Positions 1 to 7,288 of a stretch of 64,000 nucleotides of DNA are shown here, in pieces; the stretch's first letter is position 1, and every line of letters begins with the position of its first letter. The translations under genes and the position numbers were made by a program. This DNA comes from Enterobacter sp. SA187 (GTDB lineage: Bacteria > Pseudomonadota > Gammaproteobacteria > Enterobacterales > Enterobacteriaceae), in the NCBI RefSeq assembly GCF_001888805.2, contig NZ_CP019113.1:3534001-3598000 (forward strand). The letters are read 5' to 3'. The notes beneath the pieces were generated by a model. The model was given only the letters and a program-made list of their open reading frames with translations, searched no databases and was not told where the DNA came from.

Positions 1-1420
1 AATTTTTATACCCGCCGAAGGCCGCATGCGCCGGATACAGATGGTAGCAGTTGGTCCACACACGACCGGCTTTGATCGCCCGTCCCATACGCCACGCGCG
101 GTTAATATCCAGCGTCCACAACCCCGCTCCCAGCCCGTACTCCGTATCGTTGGCAATGCGCAGCGCTTCTTCTTCATCCTTAAAGGTCGTAATACCCAGC
201 ACCGGTCCAAAAATCTCCTCCTGGAAGCAGCGCATACTGTTGTGGCCTTTGATCAGCGTCGGCTGGATATAGAAGCCGTTTTGCAGGGTGTCGCCATGAT
301 CGATATGCGCCCCGCCGGTGATGATCTCGCCGCCCTCTTCCCTGGCGATCTCAATGTAGGAGAGGATCTTGTCGTACTGCTCGCGGGAAGCCTGCGCGCC
401 GATCATGGTGTCCGTATCAAAGGGATCGCCCTTGCGGATGGTTTCCATGCGGGCGATGACTTTCTCCACAAACTGCGGATAGATCGACTCCTGCACCAGC
501 ACGCGCGACGGACAGGTACAGACTTCTCCCTGGTTGAAGAAGCCGAGCACCGCGCCCTCAACGGCTTTGTCGATAAACTCCGCGTCGCCGTTCATGATGT
601 CTTCAAAGAAAATATTCGGCGATTTCCCACCCAGCTCAACGGTGCTGGGAATAATATTTTCCGCCGCACAGGAGAGAATATGCCGCCCGATAGAGGTGGA
701 TCCGGTGAAAGCGATTTTCTCGATACGCTTGCTGCGCGCCAGCGGCTCACCCGCTTCGGTACCGAAACCGTGCACCACGTTAAGCACGCCTTTCGGTAGC
801 AGATCGCCAATCAGTTCCATCAGCACGCTGATGCCGAGCGGCGTCTGCTCCGCCGGTTTCAGCACCACGCAGTTGCCCGCCGCCAGCGCCGGGCCGAGTT
901 TCCACGCCGCCATGAGCAGCGGAAAGTTCCACGGAATGATCTGACCGACCACGCCGAGCGGTTCATAAATATGGTACGCGACCGTGGTGCTGTCGATTTC
1001 TGCCGCGGTACCCTCCTGGGCGCGGATACAACCGGCAAAATAGCGGAAATGATCCACCGCCAGCGGTAAATCCGCCCCCAGGGTTTCGCGGATCGGTTTG
1101 CCGTTATCCCAGGTCTCCGTCAGCGCCAGCAGCTCCAGATTTTCCTCAATGCGATCGGCGATCGCCAGCAGCACATTTGCGCGCTCCTGCGCGCTGGTTT
1201 TACCCCAGGCGTCGGCGGCGGCATGAGCGGCGTCCAGCGCTTTTTCAATATCCGCCGCGCCCGAACGGGGAAACTGTGCGATAGCTTCACCCGTCACCGG
1301 CGTGGTGTTATCGAACCAGCGCCCTTCGACCGGATCGACAAATTCGCCGCCAATATAGTTGCCATAACGTTTTTTAAACGAGACTTTCGCGCCGTTCAGG
1401 CCAGGATGAGCGTAGAGCAT
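1..1420 (-). CDS. Aldehyde dehydrogenase, AldB/AcoD type (3' end cut by window edge)
   Basis: NAD(P)-dependent oxidation of an aldehyde (acetaldehyde-type) to the acid in the cytoplasm. I translated the minus strand from the ATG at 1420: the frame stays open to the window edge, giving about 473 of the roughly 506 residues usual for the family, ending in AFGGYKN just before the conserved C-terminal tail. Visible signatures are the IGGEFVDP N-terminus, IIPWNFPLLMAAWK, the catalytic Glu in VELGGKSPN and the catalytic Cys in NQGEVCTCPSR. It resembles E. coli AldB and the AcoD/ExaC group. A divergent sigma54 activator gene and a -24/-12 promoter just upstream suggest inducible expression on an alcohol, acetoin or aldehyde substrate. 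The exact substrate cannot be read from sequence. Confidence 0.9.
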   Translation of the reverse strand, partial: MLYAHPGLNGAKVSFKKRYGNYIGGEFVDPVEGRWFDNTTPVTGEAIAQFPRSGAADIEKALDAAHAAADAWGKTSAQERANVLLAIADRIEENLELLALTETWDNGKPIRETLGADLPLAVDHFRYFAGCIRAQEGTAAEIDSTTVAYHIYEPLGVVGQIIPWNFPLLMAAWKLGPALAAGNCVVLKPAEQTPLGISVLMELIGDLLPKGVLNVVHGFGTEAGEPLARSKRIEKIAFTGSTSIGRHILSCAAENIIPSTVELGGKSPNIFFEDIMNGDAEFIDKAVEGAVLGFFNQGEVCTCPSRVLVQESIYPQFVEKVIARMETIRKGDPFDTDTMIGAQASREQYDKILSYIEIAREEGGEIITGGAHIDHGDTLQNGFYIQPTLIKGHNSMRCFQEEIFGPVLGITTFKDEEEALRIANDTEYGLGAGLWTLDINRAWRMGRAIKAGRVWTNCYHLYPAHAAFGGYKN

Positions 1421-1485
1421 AAGATGTTCCTCTGTTTTTATAAGTAGGGGTGAGGCGTCTCGCCGGTGGCGGACAATATGGAATA

Positions 1486-1501
1486 AGCAGTTCTTATGCC
1501 A
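1486..1501 (-). promoter_or_regulatory. sigma54 (-24/-12) promoter of the aldehyde dehydrogenase gene
   Basis: Read on the minus strand the site is TGGCATAAGAACTGCT, with GG and GC separated by exactly 10 bases as sigma54 promoters require. It lies 66 bases upstream of the aldehyde dehydrogenase ATG. A sigma54 activator is encoded divergently. Two TGTTGC direct repeats at 1597-1602 and 1610-1615, roughly 120-140 bases upstream of the expected transcription start, are candidate activator sites. Confidence 0.7.
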
Positions 1502-1523
1502 GTTCAGCGGCATAAGAACTGCT
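1486..1523. repeat. Perfect 15-bp inverted repeat in divergent promoter region
   Basis: Bases 1486-1500 and 1509-1523 are exact reverse complements around an 8-base centre. The left arm contains the -12 and most of the -24 element of the dehydrogenase promoter. By symmetry the right arm carries a second GG-N10-GC element reading toward the activator gene. The right arm is followed by a T-rich tract (1524-1537), so a rho-independent hairpin on the plus strand is an alternative reading. Confidence 0.8.
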
Positions 1524-1680
1524 GTTTATTTTTTTATTAATTATTAAATACATACGCTTATTCCTTCTCATATCGCCGTGCGCCGATCCAGACACCTGTT
1601 GCGGAAGTGTGTTGCACGTCGCTACACGTGAGACACCTTTATGCTACACATTCTTAACATTCCTTTTTCCGGAGTCAGCG

Positions 1681-3384
1681 ATGCCGCAACCCGTACCCTG
1701 CCAGGTGGAAGCCTCCTGGCAACGCAGCCTGAATTATGGCCTGCAACGTGACGACGACAGCCAGCCGTGGGTCGCATCCGGACAGCTGAAAGAGGCGCGA
1801 GCGGAAAACACCTGGATCAGCCGCCTGGCGGATCCGCTGCTGGCGCGGCTGCATCCGGAACTCGCCAGCCATCCGTCGATAATGGTGCTTTCCGACGCCA
1901 GCGGGCTGGTGCTGGAAACGCACGGCAACAGCGATTTTCTGCATAAAGCCCAGCGCTATGCCCTTTCTCCCGGCAATTTGTGGGGCGAGCACGCCCGCGG
2001 CACTAACGCCATCGGCACGGCGCTGGCGCTGCAACAGCACTGCGAAGTCTCCGGCGGCGAGCACTACCTCAGCCGTAACGCCGGGCTTTTCTGCTCCGCC
2101 TCACCGGTGTTCCGCCCGGATGGGCTGGTCGCCGGAGTGCTGGATCTCTCGACGCCCGCCCACGCACCGCGCCCCGATGCGGCGGCAATTGTGCGACGCG
2201 CCGTTTGTCAGATCGAACACGCCTGGACCACCAGCGCCGCGGGTACACAGCGCTGGCTGCTGAGTCTGCACGCGGATGCCGCCCTGCCCGGCAGCGCCGG
2301 GGAATTGCTGTTTATCGTTGAAGATAATGTCCTGCTCGGCGCGAATAGCCTGGCAATGAAAGAGTTCGCCCTGCTGCCGGCGCATTTTGGCAGCACCGCC
2401 ATCAGCACACTGCTGCCGCAGATCGCCCTGACCGGCGGGACCACCCGCACCGTCGCCTGCAACCAGCGGCATTACACCCTGCGCCAGACGCCGCCCACCC
2501 GCCGTTATCCCGGACGCGGCATCGCTGCGCCACAGGCCGTGGTCGATCCGCAAAAAGCCAAAGCGCTGCGCGTACTGAACGCCGGGATCGCCCTGTGCGT
2601 GACCGGGGAAACCGGCTGCGGCAAAGAACATCTGAGCCGCGAGCTGCACGCCAGCAGCCAGTGGCGCACTGGCCCGTTTGTGGCGATCAACTGCGCCGCC
2701 CTGCCGGAAAATCTGATCGAATCCGAGCTGTTCGGCTATGCGCCTGGCGCCTTTACCGGCGCAAGTCCGCGCGGTTACAGCGGTAAGCTGTGCGAGGCCA
2801 ATGGCGGCGTGCTGTTTCTGGATGAGATCGGCGATATGCCACTGACGCTGCAAACGCGGCTGCTGCGGGTGTTGCAGGAGAAAAAAGTCACCCCGCTCGG
2901 GGCCAGCACCAGCCGTGACGTGAATTTCGCGCTGATTTGCGCCACACATCAGGATCTGGTTGCCCGCGCGGCAGCCGGGGCGTTCCGCGAAGATCTGCTT
3001 TATCGCATTCAGGAATATCACCTGCGTATGCCGCCACTACGGGAGTGGCCTGACCGCGAAGCCTTTATCCTCAGGCTGTGGAATGAACTGGGGGCCGCAA
3101 AACGTCAGCTGACGCTGAGCGAAGCGGTGGTCAGTGAGCTGGCGGCGCGCCCATGGCCGGGCAACGTACGCCAGCTGATAAGCCAGCTGCGGGTGCTGAT
3201 GGCGCTGGCTGATGATGGTGAGCACATTGGGCTGGCGGATCTGCCGGAAAGCACGCCTGCACCCGCTTATAGCGATGAGCTTGCCATTGCCGAAGCGCAG
3301 GGCAACATGAGTCTCGCCGCCCGTAAATTAGGCATCTCGCGCAGTACTCTGTATCGCCGCCGCGAAAAACGCCAGCCGGTTTAA
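1681..3384 (+). CDS. sigma54-dependent transcriptional activator, AcoR-like
   Basis: Enhancer-binding protein (567 aa) that would remodel sigma54 RNA polymerase. The N-terminal ~220 residues look like a GAF-type sensor of the AcoR family. A central AAA+ domain follows with Walker A GETGCGKE, the sigma54-contacting GAFTGA loop in FGYAPGAFTGA and Walker B FLDEIGDMP. The C-terminus is a Fis-type helix-turn-helix (MSLAARKLGISRSTLYRR). The ATG at 1681 is chosen because GGAG sits 6 bases upstream; an in-frame GTG at 1609 has no such site. It is divergent from the aldehyde dehydrogenase, the usual arrangement of AcoR-type regulators with acoD-like targets. The inducer (acetoin, acetaldehyde or other) is inference. 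AcoR-like assignment is by architecture and neighbour, not by a ligand signature. Confidence 0.85.
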   Translation: MPQPVPCQVEASWQRSLNYGLQRDDDSQPWVASGQLKEARAENTWISRLADPLLARLHPELASHPSIMVLSDASGLVLETHGNSDFLHKAQRYALSPGNLWGEHARGTNAIGTALALQQHCEVSGGEHYLSRNAGLFCSASPVFRPDGLVAGVLDLSTPAHAPRPDAAAIVRRAVCQIEHAWTTSAAGTQRWLLSLHADAALPGSAGELLFIVEDNVLLGANSLAMKEFALLPAHFGSTAISTLLPQIALTGGTTRTVACNQRHYTLRQTPPTRRYPGRGIAAPQAVVDPQKAKALRVLNAGIALCVTGETGCGKEHLSRELHASSQWRTGPFVAINCAALPENLIESELFGYAPGAFTGASPRGYSGKLCEANGGVLFLDEIGDMPLTLQTRLLRVLQEKKVTPLGASTSRDVNFALICATHQDLVARAAAGAFREDLLYRIQEYHLRMPPLREWPDREAFILRLWNELGAAKRQLTLSEAVVSELAARPWPGNVRQLISQLRVLMALADDGEHIGLADLPESTPAPAYSDELAIAEAQGNMSLAARKLGISRSTLYRRREKRQPV

Positions 3385-3397
3385 CCGGGGCGCATCC

Positions 3398-3473
3398 CCC
3401 GGCGGCGCAGGCTTGCCGGGCCTACAAATGAACGCTGACCCGCAGGCCGGGTAAGGCGCAGCCGCCACCCGGC
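3398..3473. repeat. REP pair (BIME) downstream of the activator gene
   Basis: Two oppositely oriented palindromic units of the enterobacterial REP type, at 3398-3425 and 3442-3473, lie between the convergent 3' ends of the activator gene and pgaD. By eye the first unit is base-for-base the same as units at 18061 and 28380. Such elements often mark 3' ends and protect or terminate transcripts. Confidence 0.8.
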
Positions 3474-3486
3474 ATCCCGCACCACG

Positions 3487-3936
3487 CTACCGCCGAACCT
3501 CATACTCCGGCTCATCCGCCAGCAGTTTCGCCATATACACCCGGTCAATCGCCCCGGTATCGTAATGCGCCAGCGTCAGCACCCGCGCCTTACTCAACTC
3601 CAGCGCCAGTTCCGGCGTGATGGAAAAACTGGCGGCGACTTCGTGCTTTTCCAGCCCCGGACGGCGGCGGCGGCGCTCGACGCGAAAACGGTGCTGATTA
3701 TATTTCGCCCAGCCAATCAGCACGGCGCCGATCAGTAATGCCACAGCCATATACAGCATCACCGTACCGTAAGTGCTGTAAAAAGGCCGCACCCCGCTGT
3801 CAGGCGACTCCGCCAGCGCGACCATCAGCCCGGTATAGATCAGATACGAAAAGCCCAGCCAGGCCACCAGCGTCAGCACGGCGTCCATCACCCGCGGGAA
3901 GACCCGCTGTTCAGTAAAAATCAGAGGTTCATTCAT
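3487..3936 (-). CDS. pgaD: PgaD, poly-N-acetylglucosamine synthase accessory subunit
   Basis: Small inner-membrane partner of the glycosyltransferase PgaC. In E. coli both are needed for polymerisation of beta-1,6-GlcNAc and both sense cyclic di-GMP. The 149-aa product has two membrane helices (about residues 15-37 and 55-76) and a basic cytoplasmic stretch (RRRRRPG) after the second. It is the last gene of pgaABCD and its start overlaps the pgaC stop by 4 bases (ATGA), so translation is probably coupled. E. coli PgaD is 137 aa. A REP pair follows the stop codon. Confidence 0.88.
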   Translation of the reverse strand: MNEPLIFTEQRVFPRVMDAVLTLVAWLGFSYLIYTGLMVALAESPDSGVRPFYSTYGTVMLYMAVALLIGAVLIGWAKYNQHRFRVERRRRRPGLEKHEVAASFSITPELALELSKARVLTLAHYDTGAIDRVYMAKLLADEPEYEVRR

Positions 3937-5267
3937 GATTCAATTCTCCCGATACCGCGATCCGGGCTGACCCAGCGTGCCCTGCTGCGCTTACGCGCCA
4001 GCATGACCTTAGGGAAAGCCACCAGGGTGGTAAATAAACTCAACATCCAGTAGACCACCGGGAACCAGATGATCCAGAACAGCGACGCCGCAATGCCCTT
4101 TTCGTAACGCCGCTCAATCAGCAAACTGACCATAAACTGCAACAGACACACCACGCCGAGCATCAGCCCGGTAAACGCCGGTGGAAACAGATGTTGAACA
4201 TGTAAGGAATCCGGCATAGGCAGCACCATGCCGAAGAGGAACAGCAAAATGCTGATCGCATAGGCGAAGGCCCAAATCGTCGATAAGCAAAACTCCAGAA
4301 ACAGCGGCCACATGCGGCGATATTCCCAGGCCCACAGGCGACGCATGTTGACGATAAACACTTCGGCGCCGCCCTGCGCCCAGCGCAACCGCTGCTTCCA
4401 CAGGCCTTTCAGCGTCTCCGGCATCAGGATCCAGCACAGCGCCCGCGGCTCAAAAAATACTGACCAGTGACGCAGTTGCAGCTTCCAGCTGATGTCGATG
4501 TCCTCGGTGATCATGTCCGGACTCCAGTAGCCCACTTCCGCCAGCGCCCGGCGGCGGAAAGCGGCGATCACGCCGGAGACGGTAAACACCTGACCGTAGA
4601 TCCGCTGGGTGCGTTTGATAAGCCCGATGATCGACGTGAATTCCCCCACCTGGACGCGGCCAATCAGCGTGGAGCGGGTACGGATGCGCGGATTGCCCGT
4701 CACCGCCCCGACCCGCGGGTAAAGCAGCAACGGCGTCACCAGATAAGCCGCGGCGTCGCGATCCAGCAGCGCATCGCCATCAATACAGACGAGGAAATCG
4801 CTGTTTGCCGCCGCCGCGCCCGCCTGTAGCGCCACCGCCTTGCCCTGGTTTTCCGCCAGATGGATCACCCGCAGGCGCGGAAACTCTTCCGCCAGTCCAT
4901 CCAGCACCGCCCCGGTGTTATCTTTCGAACCGTCATTAATGGCGATCACCTCGATGTTCTGATAGCGCTGCGCCAGCGCCGCCTCGATGGTTTCCCGCGC
5001 GTTCAGCCCTTCGTTATAACAGGGGATAAGAATGGAGATCAGCGGGTTGCCCGGCAGTTCCGGCGCGGGCGTCCCTTTCCCCCAGGGCCAGTGCCGCTCG
5101 CGGTAGAACCAGAAATACAGCCCGCCGCTGATCCACAGTGCGGACATAAACAGCGGCCAGAAAAACACGAAATTGAGGATCACTTCACCCGTGAAAATGG
5201 CAGCCACGCCCAGCGGGAAGCTGAACATCAGGCAAAGGATCAGAAACGCGACGATGCGATCGGTCAT
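3933..5267 (-). CDS. pgaC: PgaC, poly-beta-1,6-N-acetylglucosamine synthase (GT2)
   Basis: Processive family 2 glycosyltransferase that polymerises GlcNAc from UDP-GlcNAc at the inner membrane and extrudes PNAG. The 444-aa product has two N-terminal helices and a cytoplasmic GT2 domain with NDGSKDNT, CIDGDALLDRD (DxD), TEDIDISWK (TED acid/base) and the QRLRWAQGG (QxxRW) motif. Hydrophobic helices follow near residues 310-420. Length and order match E. coli PgaC. The start overlaps the pgaB stop by 4 bases and the stop overlaps pgaD, consistent with one transcript. Confidence 0.95.
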   Translation of the reverse strand: MTDRIVAFLILCLMFSFPLGVAAIFTGEVILNFVFFWPLFMSALWISGGLYFWFYRERHWPWGKGTPAPELPGNPLISILIPCYNEGLNARETIEAALAQRYQNIEVIAINDGSKDNTGAVLDGLAEEFPRLRVIHLAENQGKAVALQAGAAAANSDFLVCIDGDALLDRDAAAYLVTPLLLYPRVGAVTGNPRIRTRSTLIGRVQVGEFTSIIGLIKRTQRIYGQVFTVSGVIAAFRRRALAEVGYWSPDMITEDIDISWKLQLRHWSVFFEPRALCWILMPETLKGLWKQRLRWAQGGAEVFIVNMRRLWAWEYRRMWPLFLEFCLSTIWAFAYAISILLFLFGMVLPMPDSLHVQHLFPPAFTGLMLGVVCLLQFMVSLLIERRYEKGIAASLFWIIWFPVVYWMLSLFTTLVAFPKVMLARKRSRARWVSPDRGIGRIES

Positions 5268-7279
5268 TTTTGCGGGTACCAGTAAGAGGAAAAGGTGGGG
5301 CGTATTGCCGACATTTCAGGGTGATCGTTAATGAAATCGTCGGGGTAATAGCCATAGTTTTTTGCGCCGCTGAGTTTCAGCTGACGCATCCAGTGAGCCA
5401 GCTGTTCACCGCTGATATCGGCATGTTCGCCGCTTTTACGCCAGTCGCGGGCCTGCAGCTCAAAGACGGTTTTATCCAGCGCGCCGGGGATCTGCGCCAC
5501 GCGGTTAACAAGGCTGTCGAGCCAGGCATCGTCCTGTCCGGCGGGCACGTTTTCCATCAGCGGCATCGCCATTGGCGCGGTCCAGTCGTACGCGCCGAGG
5601 AAATCGTTCAGGTTTTGCGCAAACCAGGCTTCGCTGGCGGGATCGAGCACCGGCATGGCGTAGATATTGCGCGCGGTTTTCACCTGCGGGCCACGGATGG
5701 CGCGCACGGTTTCCGTCAGCTGTTTCGTGAAGTCGATCAGCGCCCGGCTCTTGAAGCGCGTCCAGCGCTCCATCGTTTGCGGATTGCTGCGGATCTCCGC
5801 AATGCTGGCGGGGAATCCGGCGGCCTGATAGGCGCGCATCGCGTCCGGTGACGCATCCTCGAAATCAGTCAGCATGGCGTCATCGTGGAACAAAATGCCG
5901 TGGAAGGAGGCGTGCCGGGCCAGATCCTCGTAGATATCCTTAATGCGCTGGCGCGCCACCGGGCTCCAGGGCGACAGCCGCACATAATGCTGACGATCCA
6001 CCGCCGCCCGGCCGCTCTCCGGCGACCAGGCCTCAACGCGCGGCACCGAGGCATCCAGATCGAAGGCCAGCACCGGCATCCAGGCATAAACGTTCACCCC
6101 GCCACGGGTCTGCAATTGCCAGGCGATAAAGTTGAACAGATCAGCGCGCATCGGCAGCCAGCGGTTAGGGAAATAGAGCTCACGAATATTGCCATCACCC
6201 TCGGGATCGGCGTACGCCTGCAAAAAGACGTGGGAGATGCGCATGTCGTAAACGCGCTGGATCAGCTTGTCGATGTTCTTGCGCTGCTGCACCGGATCCT
6301 TGTCATAGACATAATCCAGATCGATATGCATCACGCGCATTGTCTGCTCCTCGCGCACCTGCGCGACCTGGCTGGCAAAGTTACGCAGCGACGGGTTATC
6401 AGAGATCAGAATGCGCGGCACATCGTCGAGACTGGCGGCATTGGCAAGGCCAGGGTTCAGGGTAAAGGCCATCTGATAACCATGCTGGCGCGCCAGTTTC
6501 AGCGTCGTGCCGTTGGCCGCGCCGTAAGGCCAGACCCAGGCGCGCGGCGGCTTACCGGTCACCTCGGCGATCTTTTTGGTGACGCGTTCGAGATCGGCAT
6601 TGATGCGCGCTTCATACTGCGCATCGGTTTCGTACTGCCCGGTATTTTTGTCATATAACCGGTTCGCCACCGCCGGTTCTTTACTGCCCTGTGGATTCGC
6701 CTGCACGCCGTAGTGCGATGCCCAGGTATGCGCGCCGATCTCCACTAAAGGCGACTTGCTGACTTCGCGCACCATCTCCCAGGTGGCGAACTTATCGCGC
6801 GCGGTTTTCAGGCCGCCAAAATCCACCGGCTGATTGGCTGGCGCGTCCACCCAGCTGCCGACGGGCGCCCATAACGCCGGGAACTTATAGCGCTCCAGCA
6901 GCGGCCAGACGCGGGTGTAAAAACTGCTGTAACCGTCATCGAAGGTTAACAGCACCGCTTTTTCCGGCAGGACGATCTTCCCGGCGTGAGCATCCGCTAT
7001 CTGCTGTACGCTGATCGGGTGATAGCCGTTGTCACGCAGCCAGGCCAGCTGATCGTTCAGCGCGCTGGTACGCACTGACAGATAGCGCTGATCCGCGGCG
7101 TCATCTTCCACATCGTGATACCCCAGAACGAGGAAACTGTTTTTCGGCCAGGCGTGATCCGCATTAAGCGGTACCCGGTCGGCGGGGGGAATATAGCGGG
7201 GCGTCTCGGCGCTCCCGCACGCGGTGATCATCAGCAATCCCGCGAAAATGATCCCGGCGTGCAGCCATCGTCTAAACAT
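5264..7279 (-). CDS. pgaB: PgaB, PNAG N-deacetylase lipoprotein
   Basis: Periplasmic outer-membrane lipoprotein that partly de-N-acetylates PNAG during export. The 671-aa product has a lipoprotein signal with lipobox ITAC (Cys21). The N-terminal polysaccharide deacetylase (CE4) domain has the metal/catalytic motif LLTFDDGYSS and the downstream EIGAHTWASH histidines. The C-terminal half is the glycoside hydrolase-like PNAG-binding domain typical of the family (FLQAYADPEGDG, FHDDAML). It lies 9 bases after pgaA and overlaps pgaC by 4 bases. Architecture and length match E. coli PgaB (672 aa). Confidence 0.95.
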   Translation of the reverse strand: MFRRWLHAGIIFAGLLMITACGSAETPRYIPPADRVPLNADHAWPKNSFLVLGYHDVEDDAADQRYLSVRTSALNDQLAWLRDNGYHPISVQQIADAHAGKIVLPEKAVLLTFDDGYSSFYTRVWPLLERYKFPALWAPVGSWVDAPANQPVDFGGLKTARDKFATWEMVREVSKSPLVEIGAHTWASHYGVQANPQGSKEPAVANRLYDKNTGQYETDAQYEARINADLERVTKKIAEVTGKPPRAWVWPYGAANGTTLKLARQHGYQMAFTLNPGLANAASLDDVPRILISDNPSLRNFASQVAQVREEQTMRVMHIDLDYVYDKDPVQQRKNIDKLIQRVYDMRISHVFLQAYADPEGDGNIRELYFPNRWLPMRADLFNFIAWQLQTRGGVNVYAWMPVLAFDLDASVPRVEAWSPESGRAAVDRQHYVRLSPWSPVARQRIKDIYEDLARHASFHGILFHDDAMLTDFEDASPDAMRAYQAAGFPASIAEIRSNPQTMERWTRFKSRALIDFTKQLTETVRAIRGPQVKTARNIYAMPVLDPASEAWFAQNLNDFLGAYDWTAPMAMPLMENVPAGQDDAWLDSLVNRVAQIPGALDKTVFELQARDWRKSGEHADISGEQLAHWMRQLKLSGAKNYGYYPDDFINDHPEMSAIRPTFSSYWYPQK

Positions 7280-7288
7280 GAAACGTCC

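Noticed and set aside
592..944. Several overlapping open frames on both strands across the aldehyde dehydrogenase gene and other GC-rich genes
   Set aside because: Shadow frames of a clearly conserved coding sequence.
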